Assembly (NCBI RefSeq): GCF_005116675.2
Contig: NZ_CP050699.1
Coordinates: 1,325,001-1,389,000, forward strand
Length of the DNA: 64,000 nucleotides
Source of the DNA: Desulfosediminicola ganghwensis
GTDB lineage: Bacteria; Desulfobacterota; Desulfobulbia; Desulfobulbales; Desulfocapsaceae
Direction: 5' to 3'
Shown here: positions 17,853-25,255 of the stretch, in pieces
Numbering within the stretch: position 1 is the stretch's first letter
Layout of the letters: the number at the start of each line of letters is the position of its first letter
Program-made: the position numbers and the translations under genes
Notes under the pieces: model-generated
Told to the model about the DNA's origin: nothing
The model's database searches: none
The model's input: only the letters and a program-made list of their open reading frames with translations

Positions 17853-19286
17853 TTACATCAGCGAGCCATTGACCAGGAAATGGGCATAGATGCTGGCGAT
17901 GTAGCCAAGGGCAATTACCGGGGTCCACTTGAGGTGGCCCAGGAAGGTGTACTTGCCGCGGGCAGCACCCATCAGGGCCACGCCTGCCGCGGAACCGATG
18001 GAGAGCATTGAGCCACCGACACCTGCAGTCAGGGTCACCAGCAGCCACTGGCCATGGGACATTTCAGGCATCATGGTGAGTACGGCAAACATTACCGGGA
18101 TGTTGTCGACAATGGCGGAGAGGATGCCGACCAAAATGTTGGCGGTGGTTGGTCCGAGATCGAGGTACATGAACTTGGAGACCATCGCCAGGTAGCCCAT
18201 GAAGCCGAGGCCGCCCACACAGAGAATGATGCCGTAGAAGAAGAGCAGGGTATCCCACTCGGCGCGGGCAACTTTGGTGAATACATCGAATGGAACCAGA
18301 TCGCCGATGCGCTCGGCATCTTTTTCGGAACTGAAGGTGGCCTTGTTCTTTTTGTGGGTTTTATGCAGGTAGTAACCAAAGATCTGCAACAGGGCCAAAC
18401 CAGCCATCATACCGACCATTGGCGGCAGGCCGAGGAAGTTGTGGAAGCTCACCGCGGTGGCGATGGTCCAGAGGAAGAGGCCCATGATGACGAAGGCTCC
18501 ACGCTTAAGCTGGATGTTGCCGACATTGGAGTCAGGCTGGGCCTTGGGCACGGCAAAGTGCATGATCGCCGCAGGAACAAGCCAGTTAACCAGGGCTGGG
18601 ACAAAGAGTACCAGGAACTCCTGGAACTGGATGATACCTTTCTGCCATACCATCAGGGTGGTGATGTCGCCGAACGGGCTGAAGGCGCCGCCGGCATTGG
18701 CAGCTACAACGATATTGATACAGGCGAGTCCGACAAACTTCTTGTCTTCTTTGCCGATGGCCATGACCACGGCACACATCAGCAGCGCGGTGGTGAGATT
18801 GTCGGCAACGGGGGAGATAACGAACGAAAGGGCACCGGTTACCCAGAACAGTTTCCGGAAAGAATAGCCGGCGTTGACCAGCTTCACCCGGAGCACTTCA
18901 AAGACTTTACGCTCTTCCATGGAGTTGATGAAGGTCATGGCCACCAGCAGGAACAGGAACAACTCGGCAAACTCGAGAATGTTGTGCCTGATGGCGACCT
19001 CGGCGGTGTGATCAACGCCCTTGATCGCGTAAATGAGTCCAATAAGGCCCCAGATGACGCCTGCAGCCAGCAACGCCGGTTTCGATTTTCTCATATGCGT
19101 TTTTTCTTCAAGCATGACGAAGGCATACGCAATGACAAAGGTTAATATTCCGACATAGCCAACCCAGTGCATGGTCAGGTCGAGCTGGATACCTGTATCC
19201 CCGCCTGAAGCCGCCATGGCCATCGAGCTGCAACCCAGAACGGTGCCGAGGGTAACAAATAACTTAATAAAACTCATTTTCTGCAT
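17853..19286 (-). CDS. nhaD: NhaD-type sodium/proton antiporter, copy B
   Basis: 477 residues, identical to copy A except F6 in place of L6. The DNA also appears identical from just past the stop codon to within about 25 bases of the start, where a handful of changes appear (AATAAAACTCATTTTC here against AATAAGACTCATCTTC). It exchanges sodium for protons at the inner membrane. The start has GGAGAGGTTAA ahead of ATG. It lies 69 bases after the SLC13 gene on the same strand with no promoter visible in between, so it is probably expressed from the sigma-54 promoter at 21001. Near identity next to diverged DUF1499 genes points to recent gene conversion. Confidence 0.93.
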   Translation of the reverse strand: MQKMSFIKLFVTLGTVLGCSSMAMAASGGDTGIQLDLTMHWVGYVGILTFVIAYAFVMLEEKTHMRKSKPALLAAGVIWGLIGLIYAIKGVDHTAEVAIRHNILEFAELFLFLLVAMTFINSMEERKVFEVLRVKLVNAGYSFRKLFWVTGALSFVISPVADNLTTALLMCAVVMAIGKEDKKFVGLACINIVVAANAGGAFSPFGDITTLMVWQKGIIQFQEFLVLFVPALVNWLVPAAIMHFAVPKAQPDSNVGNIQLKRGAFVIMGLFLWTIATAVSFHNFLGLPPMVGMMAGLALLQIFGYYLHKTHKKNKATFSSEKDAERIGDLVPFDVFTKVARAEWDTLLFFYGIILCVGGLGFMGYLAMVSKFMYLDLGPTTANILVGILSAIVDNIPVMFAVLTMMPEMSHGQWLLVTLTAGVGGSMLSIGSAAGVALMGAARGKYTFLGHLKWTPVIALGYIASIYAHFLVNGSLM

Positions 19287-19355
19287 TTAACCTCTCCTGT
19301 GGTGATGCTTTAAAACGTGTCCCGCAAGCAATCTCACCTGCGGGACGGATTTAAT

Positions 19356-20843
19356 CTAACTAGTTGGAATTATGGTGGTCATTCCCATTAGTGGCCAGAT
19401 TATGGTGACAGCCAGCCAGGTTACTGCCATGAGCAGAATTGACGCTGGTATGCCATATTTTACGAATTCTCCTGTGGTGAACTGCCTGGAGTTGTAGGCA
19501 ATGGCGTTCGGTGCCGCCCCGACCAGGAGCAGAAACGGCATGCCGGCAACAACCAGGGAGGAGAAGAGTATGACTTCTCCGCTTACGCCGAGATATGGTG
19601 CAATAACAAGTGCAACAGGCAGGGAAATGGCGATTGCCGCGACGTTCATGATGAAGTTGGTCATCATCATGACGAAGAAGGCCATGCCCATAATGAATAC
19701 GATTGCCGGAGCATTTTTGAACAGCTGCAACCAGTTGACGGCGAGCCATTTAGCGGCACCGGTCTCCCAGAGGCAGAAGCCGATGGACATTGCACCGGCA
19801 AAGAGCAGGATTATGTTCCAGGGCACCATTTCAAGATCATCGAGATCAAGAATATTCAGAGCAAAAAAGGCGATTGTGGATAAGAGCATAACCCCGGTTT
19901 TATCAAGTGACGCAAAGGCCGGGACAAAACTCTTGAGGGCAATAACAAGAATGGTCGCTACCACAATGAGTACGGTCGCTATTTCATTACGGCTCCAGGA
20001 GCCGAGCTCGACATACATCCGCGCCGCCCGCTCTTTGAGGCCGGGAATGCGATCTTTCTCCGGGCGGAAGAAGACCATGACAAATCCCCAGAGCAAAAAC
20101 ACCATCAACCAACCGATGGGGAACATGTACATGGACAGCTCGAAAAAGCTGATGTTCACACCCATAATGTCCCTGTAGAATCCTAGTGCTACAGCACCAC
20201 GGGCAGCGCCGAGCAGGGTCACGATACTTCCCGCTCCTGCGACATACGCCATACCTATAAAGAGCCCCTTGCCGAATTTGGTCGGGTTGTCGTCGTCCGA
20301 GTAGAGCGCATGGATGGTCATCAGCAGCGGGAACATGGTGGCAGCCACCGCGGTGTGAGCCATCAGGTGGGTCAATGCTGCGGTCATGACAAAACATCCC
20401 AGGTAAATCATGCTGGTTCGTTCACCAATGATGGACAACATCTTGTAAGCCAGTCTCTTGGTGAGGCCTGTCTTGGTGAAGACCATGCCAATGACTATGG
20501 AGCCAAAGATGAACAGTACTGATGGGTCCATGAAGTCGCGAAATGCCGTGGCCGGGTTACGGATCAGAAAAATAGCCTGCAGTGCGCCTATGGTAAGGCT
20601 GGTGATACCGATCGGAACAACTTCGAATACCCACCAGGTAGCAGCCAGGACAAAGATTGCCAATGCGCCTTTGGCCTCTTTACTGAGGACAAAGTGTTCT
20701 CCAAGTGGATCGATAGCATCCGGCCAGGGCGGACACCAGTAGACAAATGCAAAAAGACCAATGCCAAGCAGCATGAAGAAGAGCCGCTTAAGATCGAATG
20801 TGGAACCTCTGGCCTGCTGCTGTACCGCTGTTGCTTCACTCAT
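19356..20843 (-). CDS. SLC13/DASS-family sodium-coupled anion carrier
   Basis: 495 residues with about eleven to twelve membrane helices and the features of the divalent anion:sodium symporter family: FEVVPIGITSLTIGALQAIF near the N-terminus, the hairpin-type MTAALTHLMAHTAVAATMF segment, the matching second-half MTNFIMNVAAIAISLPVAL segment, and GAAPNAIAYNSRQFTTGEF near the end. Family members take up dicarboxylates, sulfate or related anions with sodium. GAAGGAAAAG precedes the ATG. It is the first gene of a run with nhaD copy B and DUF1499 B and has a near-consensus sigma-54 promoter. Sodium-driven uptake and NhaD sodium export would be natural partners. The anion is unknown. Confidence 0.85.
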   Translation of the reverse strand: MSEATAVQQQARGSTFDLKRLFFMLLGIGLFAFVYWCPPWPDAIDPLGEHFVLSKEAKGALAIFVLAATWWVFEVVPIGITSLTIGALQAIFLIRNPATAFRDFMDPSVLFIFGSIVIGMVFTKTGLTKRLAYKMLSIIGERTSMIYLGCFVMTAALTHLMAHTAVAATMFPLLMTIHALYSDDDNPTKFGKGLFIGMAYVAGAGSIVTLLGAARGAVALGFYRDIMGVNISFFELSMYMFPIGWLMVFLLWGFVMVFFRPEKDRIPGLKERAARMYVELGSWSRNEIATVLIVVATILVIALKSFVPAFASLDKTGVMLLSTIAFFALNILDLDDLEMVPWNIILLFAGAMSIGFCLWETGAAKWLAVNWLQLFKNAPAIVFIMGMAFFVMMMTNFIMNVAAIAISLPVALVIAPYLGVSGEVILFSSLVVAGMPFLLLVGAAPNAIAYNSRQFTTGEFVKYGIPASILLMAVTWLAVTIIWPLMGMTTIIPTS

Positions 20844-21000
20844 AATCTTTTCCTTCAGTCCTTAAATATTGTGAGCGCCGAGGTTCGGGATGCTGGTTTC
20901 ATTTACTGCACGTCTTTTAGCGAGGCGTATCCCGGCAGCGCTGTGTTTACTTTTCCCGGTTACTCATTGGTCTGTTGCAATGTGTAACGGAACACCTCAA

Positions 21001-21016
21001 AGCAACCGATGTGCCA
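21001..21016 (-). promoter_or_regulatory. Sigma-54 promoter of the SLC13-nhaD B operon
   Basis: Minus strand reads TGGCACATCGGTTGCT, a complete match to TGGCAC-N5-TTGCW. Transcription would begin near 20989, about 145 bases ahead of the SLC13 start. Confidence 0.87.
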
Positions 21017-21311
21017 GTATTGTGATAAATCGTATCGAAAGGAAATGGCGGTGGGGCTGGATCTGTTACTAACCTGTCTGGTGTGAACTCCCGGATTCGA
21101 ACAGCCAGAGAGTGACAGTTGTTGAATTAAGTGAGCGATTTTATGTGTATGTGATTGTGGCGTGGAGGGCTTTCAGAGCTTGTGAAAAGAGTGCCGGGAG
21201 CTGCACAAAAGAGGGTGAGGGAACCGGGAAAAATCACGTAATCGCGTGTACCGGTGACAAGCGTTCAGGGTTAGGTGAACCTGTCAGAAAGGTATGCAGG
21301 CGTCAAATCTC

Positions 21312-21340
21312 TTTACAGTTTGCAAAGTAATCGGACAGGT
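21312..21340. promoter_or_regulatory. Conserved upstream element, copy B
   Basis: TTTACAGTTTGCAAAG, five bases, then CGGACAGGT. Same spacing to the promoter as copy A (about 310 versus 307 bases). A GACAGGT at its end faces an ACCTGTC at 21279-21285. Likely activator binding region. Confidence 0.45.
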
Positions 21341-21447
21341 AGTAACGCCTTTTTTGCTAAATCTCTGGAGTTGTGAGGTTGGGCTACCATGTTTATTCGG
21401 CTGATTTACGGCCGTTAGGAGGCCATAAAGGGGTCGGTGATACAAAA

Positions 21448-21463
21448 TGGTATGAAACATGCA
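21448..21463 (+). promoter_or_regulatory. Possible sigma-54 promoter of the signalling operon
   Basis: TGGTATGAAACATGCA keeps the GG-N10-GC core and most flanking consensus bases. Transcription would start about 60 bases before the ATG at 21536. Weaker than the two promoters on the other strand. Confidence 0.5.
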
Positions 21464-21535
21464 CAAGAAACCACAGCGAGGCTTTGATTTGTGTAACGCA
21501 GGTAAAAAAACAACATTTTCATAACGAGGAACACC

Positions 21536-22753
21536 ATGTCATCAATAGCGATCTTTCCATGCATATTTACACCGGCATCCGAGGTGGCTGAAGCCCTTGC
21601 CCGCACACATGACCTGAGAGTGTATCGTGATCAGCAATTACTCGAAGATACATCTAAATTATATGGAACAAGCCTTGATAGACTGAACGGGGCTCTTTAT
21701 GGCAGGACCTCTGTTTTCAATAAATTTACATTAGAGAGAGAAAAGCACCTCAATCAGCTCAAGAGCGTCCTGGTTGAAAAGATCGTCCAGCCCCAAGGGT
21801 ATATGTTCTTTGGTTACATGACCTCCCTGATCTCTCCTCAAATCTCGCATATTTTTAAAGCGCTGATTGCAGATAACAGGAAATCACGCATCGAGGCAGC
21901 ACTTGCTGCAGGGCTTTCTGAGCGCTCAGCGAAAAAACAGATCCATGACGAAGATCTGAAAGCTTTTAACTTAACCGACTTTTTGTATAAAAAAGAGGCG
22001 TTTGACAGCTCACTTTTCGATCTGGTTGTGCCGGTGGAAGGTCGCTCTGCCGATACTCTTACCGGGGTAATCTCAAGCTATTTTCAAAGAACATCCCTTC
22101 TCAGAACCGAGCAATCCGAGCAGGCTGCAGTTGATATGGCGGTGCAGGCTGAAGTAGAGCGAAAGCTTCTGGCGGCCGGCCATAAAATGAATGTCTCTGT
22201 CTCTGGTTCCAAGGCGACTCTGGGAGTGGAGAAAAGTGTTTTGAACTTTGACAGGCTGGTCAACGAATTGAACAACCTGGTTCTTGACGGGGTAGCAGCC
22301 ATTACGGAAGTGCAGGTTGAAAAAAGCATTCACTACAATGATTCGATTTACCGGAGGCAGCGTTTCGATCTGCCATCAAAAGTTCTTTTCGTCGATGACG
22401 AGCGTGAGTTTGTTGAGACCATTTCTGAACGTCTGATAAGTAGGGATGTCGGCACTTACGGCGTGTTCAATGGTGACGAAGCTTTGAGTCTTCTCGAAGA
22501 GGATTGCCCGGATGTGATGGTGCTCGATTTGAAAATGCCGGGCATGAGCGGGGTTCAGGTACTTCGGGAAGCCAAGAAGGTGGCACCGGATGTCGAGGTT
22601 ATCATTCTCACCGGCCATGGTTCCCAGCAGGATATGCTTGATTGCATGGAGCTTGGTGCTTTTTCGTATATGAATAAACCAGTTGATATCGCAGAGCTTT
22701 CAGCAACCATTAAGGAAGCTCACAAGAAGGCGGCATCCCATCAGCAGGACTGA
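21536..22753 (+). CDS. Cytidylate-kinase-like domain fused to a response-regulator receiver
   Basis: 405 residues. The first 200 or so follow the cytidylate-kinase-like family of anaerobic bacteria (RDQQLLEDTSKLYG, then HIFKALIADNRKSRIEAAL, SERSAKKQIHDED and SLFDLVVPVEGRSADT). However, the P-loop expected at the N-terminus is replaced by FPCIFTPASEVAEAL, lacking GxxGxGK, so nucleotide phosphorylation is doubtful. A BON-like stretch follows (about 210-265). Residues 283-400 are a complete receiver: VLFVDDE, phospho-acceptor in VMVLDLKMPG, threonine in ILTGHG and lysine in MNKPVD. First gene of the signalling operon, divergent from the antiporter genes. Probably a phosphorylation-controlled output or binding protein. 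Confidence 0.82.
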   Translation: MSSIAIFPCIFTPASEVAEALARTHDLRVYRDQQLLEDTSKLYGTSLDRLNGALYGRTSVFNKFTLEREKHLNQLKSVLVEKIVQPQGYMFFGYMTSLISPQISHIFKALIADNRKSRIEAALAAGLSERSAKKQIHDEDLKAFNLTDFLYKKEAFDSSLFDLVVPVEGRSADTLTGVISSYFQRTSLLRTEQSEQAAVDMAVQAEVERKLLAAGHKMNVSVSGSKATLGVEKSVLNFDRLVNELNNLVLDGVAAITEVQVEKSIHYNDSIYRRQRFDLPSKVLFVDDEREFVETISERLISRDVGTYGVFNGDEALSLLEEDCPDVMVLDLKMPGMSGVQVLREAKKVAPDVEVIILTGHGSQQDMLDCMELGAFSYMNKPVDIAELSATIKEAHKKAASHQQD

Positions 22754-22823
22754 TCTGCCGGCTGACAGATTCCTGGACAAGAGATATTCAGAAGAACAGA
22801 AAATTAAACAGAACGAGGTTCGC

Positions 22824-23264
22824 ATGGTTGAGATTCAGAATACGAGAGTTCTGCTAGTTGATGACGAAGATGACTTCTTAACGACGTTGGCAAGCCGATT
22901 GGAATTACGGGATTTGAAGGTGAGTACCGCTACCAGAGGTGAAGACGCACTCGAGGTTATGAGTGGGTCAGATGTGGATGTGGTGGTGCTTGATCTATCG
23001 ATGCCCGGCATGGATGGCCTGGAAACCTTGAAGCGTATCAAGAGCCAGGTTCCTGAGGCGGAGGTACTCATCCTCACCGGGCACGGTTCAATCCGTGCCG
23101 GAGTGGAGGCAATGAAGCTGGGAGCCGAGGACTTTATCGAAAAGCCTGTGGATATCAACGAACTATTGGAAAAAATAGAAGATGCAAAACAGAAGAGGGT
23201 ACTGGTGCTGCAAAGCAAGTCCCGGGAGCAGATAGATAAAATCCTGAAGGCGAGACCCTGGTAG
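22824..23264 (+). CDS. Single-domain response regulator
   Basis: 146 residues: a receiver with LLVDDEDDF, phospho-acceptor aspartate in VVVLDLSMPGMDG, ILTGHGS and IEKPVD, followed by a short helical tail (QKRVLVLQSKSREQIDKILK) without a DNA-binding domain. The start at 22824 has GAGG six bases ahead; the open frame to 22683 overlaps the previous gene and is unlikely. It is closely similar to the receiver at the end of the preceding fusion protein, suggesting duplication. It would relay phosphate from the kinase at 25252 to another partner. Confidence 0.85.
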   Translation: MVEIQNTRVLLVDDEDDFLTTLASRLELRDLKVSTATRGEDALEVMSGSDVDVVVLDLSMPGMDGLETLKRIKSQVPEAEVLILTGHGSIRAGVEAMKLGAEDFIEKPVDINELLEKIEDAKQKRVLVLQSKSREQIDKILKARPW

Positions 23265-23269
23265 GCATG

Positions 23270-23300
23270 CCATGAACTGTGAACTTTTCATGGTTCATGG
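23270..23300. other. Small hairpin between regulator genes
   Basis: CCATGAAC and GTTCATGG pair around 15 bases in the 229-base gap between the receiver gene and the sigma-54 activator gene. No T-run, so its role is uncertain. Confidence 0.3.
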
Positions 23301-23493
23301 TCTGGACCCATTCTGGGTGCAGGTCGCAAGAAGGTCTCGATTATATGCAGTTTTGGCTGATCCGGATTTCTCATGAGCGTTGTGTTGCCGGGAAAGAACA
23401 ACTGAAAATTTCAAAATGTTTGAAAATGCCAGGAAGTTGGATGGATTGGAAGGTGATTCATGGTAAATTCGGATTAAAGGAGCCACTGTAACC

Positions 23494-24885
23494 ATGAAGG
23501 ACGCATCGGTAAATTTTGAAATGCAGACAATCCTGGAGGGTATTCCGTATCCTGCCATGATTCTGGACAGGGGATTTCGCATCGTCGACATGAACCGGCG
23601 ACTCGAAGCCCTGACCGGCTATGAGGTCGACAGCGTGCAGGGTATTTTCGGTGAGTTGGTTGTGCGAAGCAACACCGGCAACTCCAGGGGGCAGCTCTAC
23701 ATCCGGGCTGTGGAGACCGGTAAATCGTTCGCAGTGGCAGGTGATATCCTGAGCCGTTTCCGGACAAAAATCCCGGTTCTCTATAATATTGCACCTCTGA
23801 AAAAAGATCAGGAATGTCAGGGATTGCTGGTGATTGCCGAAGATATTTCAGCACGGAGCGGTGGGGGGGAGAGCACTGCCGCAGCAATTGATACCAGTGA
23901 CCTCATCGCACAAAGTTCGAAGATGCAGAAGGTGCTCGATATGATACCGCTTCTGGCTCATACTGACGCTTCTGTGTTGATTACCGGTGAGACCGGTACC
24001 GGCAAGGACAAGATTGCCGAGGTTATTCATCGTGAGTCCGAGCGGGCAGGCCAGCCTTTTATCAAGGTGAACTGTGGCGCACTGCCGACAGAATTGCTGG
24101 AGTCTGAACTGTTCGGACATGTCAAAGGTGCCTTTACCGGGGCTACAAGAAATAAGCAGGGCATGTTTAAGCTGGCAGACAGAGGAACTCTCTTTCTCAC
24201 AGAGATCGGTGACATGCCTCTGTCGCTGCAGGTGAAATTATTGTCAGTACTTGATGACAGGAAGTTCATTCCGGTTGGGGGAGAGCAGAGTGTTGAGGTG
24301 AATGTCAGAATTATTGCCGCAACTCATCGCCCTTTACGGCAGCAGGTGGCCAGGGGCGAGTTTCGGGAGGATCTCTTCTACCGTCTTAATGTCCTCCATG
24401 TACACCTGCCTCCAGTAAGGGAGCGGCAACGGGATGTGGAGTTACTGCTCCATCATTTTCTGCATACGTACAACCAACGATTAAATAAAAGTATAACCGG
24501 CTTTTCCGCAGGGGTCAGCAAGCTGCTTCATAACTATAAATATCCCGGTAATATCAGGGAACTTCGCAATATTGTTGAATACTGCGTCAATGTTTGCCCG
24601 GAAGAGACGATCCGTCGGCAGCATATTCCTGTCTTTCTGTTCAATGCAGTTGAGGAGAAGCGTGAAGTTGTTACCGACGAAAATACTCTGTCCCGGGTAG
24701 AGACCTGTGCTCCGCAATCCCGGAATGACGAGATAAAGGCGGGGGAGAGTTGGGGAGCTATCGAGCGGCAGATGATTGTCGAAATGCTGACGAGGCATGG
24801 CGGCAGCAGAAAACTTGCGGCGGAGGAACTGGGGTGGGGACGCATGAAGCTCTGGCGACGGATGAAAAAGTACGAGCTGTTGTGA
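23494..24885 (+). CDS. Sigma-54-dependent activator with PAS sensor (PAS-AAA-Fis)
   Basis: 463 residues. An N-terminal PAS domain (ILEGIPYPAMILDRGFRIVD to about 115) replaces a receiver. The AAA+ domain has Walker A GETGTGKDKI, the sigma-54 contact loop GAFTGA and the arginine-finger region FREDLFYRLNVLHVHLPP. A Fis-type helix-turn-helix closes the protein (HGGSRKLAAEELGWGRMKLW). Unusually, Walker B reads RGTLFLTEIGDMP with threonine where the catalytic aspartate (LFLDEIG) is expected, so ATP hydrolysis may be weak or need a partner subunit. It is the obvious candidate to drive the three nearby -24/-12 promoters. The next gene begins ten bases after its stop. Confidence 0.88.
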   Translation: MKDASVNFEMQTILEGIPYPAMILDRGFRIVDMNRRLEALTGYEVDSVQGIFGELVVRSNTGNSRGQLYIRAVETGKSFAVAGDILSRFRTKIPVLYNIAPLKKDQECQGLLVIAEDISARSGGGESTAAAIDTSDLIAQSSKMQKVLDMIPLLAHTDASVLITGETGTGKDKIAEVIHRESERAGQPFIKVNCGALPTELLESELFGHVKGAFTGATRNKQGMFKLADRGTLFLTEIGDMPLSLQVKLLSVLDDRKFIPVGGEQSVEVNVRIIAATHRPLRQQVARGEFREDLFYRLNVLHVHLPPVRERQRDVELLLHHFLHTYNQRLNKSITGFSAGVSKLLHNYKYPGNIRELRNIVEYCVNVCPEETIRRQHIPVFLFNAVEEKREVVTDENTLSRVETCAPQSRNDEIKAGESWGAIERQMIVEMLTRHGGSRKLAAEELGWGRMKLWRRMKKYELL

Positions 24886-24895
24886 GAGGTGTTTG

Positions 24896-25255
24896 ATGAA
24901 ACGGAAACTTTTGATGACCATCCAGGGAAAATATGTTGCGCCGCGATTCGATCTCGCTACAGAACTGCTGGTCGCGAGCATTAGTGACGGCAAACTGGCT
25001 GGCGAGCCGAAGACCATCATCATGGATAAACCGTCCGATGAGAAGCTGTGTAAAATGATCCTCGAGGAAAAAATCACCGACGTGGTCTGCGGAGGCATCG
25101 ATGAAATGCACTTTAACTTCCTGCGCTGGAAACAGATCAGTGTTGTGGATGGAGTCATCGCCGACTGGCGCAATGCCTTGAATATGCACCAGGCAGGCTT
25201 ACTCAGGCAGGGGCAGATACTGTTTGATGGTACCGGTCAAGGTGACGAATCATGA
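24896..25255 (+). CDS. NifX/NafY-type dinitrogenase cofactor-family protein
   Basis: A 119-residue single-domain protein of the NifB/NifX cluster-binding family: MTIQGKYVAPRFDLATELLV at the start, then TDVVCGGIDEMHFNFLRWKQ and a helical end with VDGVIADWRNAL. Family members bind iron-sulfur or iron-molybdenum clusters, but many lie outside nitrogen fixation. No nif genes are present here. The ATG at 24896 has GAGAGG upstream and the stop overlaps the kinase start by four bases (ATGA). Its place between an activator and a kinase suggests it senses or modulates the signalling proteins, perhaps by a metal cluster; that is inference. Confidence 0.72.
   Translation: MKRKLLMTIQGKYVAPRFDLATELLVASISDGKLAGEPKTIIMDKPSDEKLCKMILEEKITDVVCGGIDEMHFNFLRWKQISVVDGVIADWRNALNMHQAGLLRQGQILFDGTGQGDES

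Larger units (their letters stand above)
20844..21535. promoter_or_regulatory. Divergent regulatory region between the transport genes and the signalling operon
   Basis: 692 bases holding a sigma-54 promoter on each strand (21001-21016 minus, 21448-21463 plus), three ACCTGTC/GACAGGT heptamers (21072-21078, 21279-21285, 21334-21340) and the block at 21312-21340 shared with the nhaD A leader. No gene was recognised. Confidence 0.65.

Noticed and set aside
24896-25255. Nitrogen-fixation gene nifX
   Set aside because: Only the fold is shared; no nif genes are present and the gene is embedded in a signalling operon.
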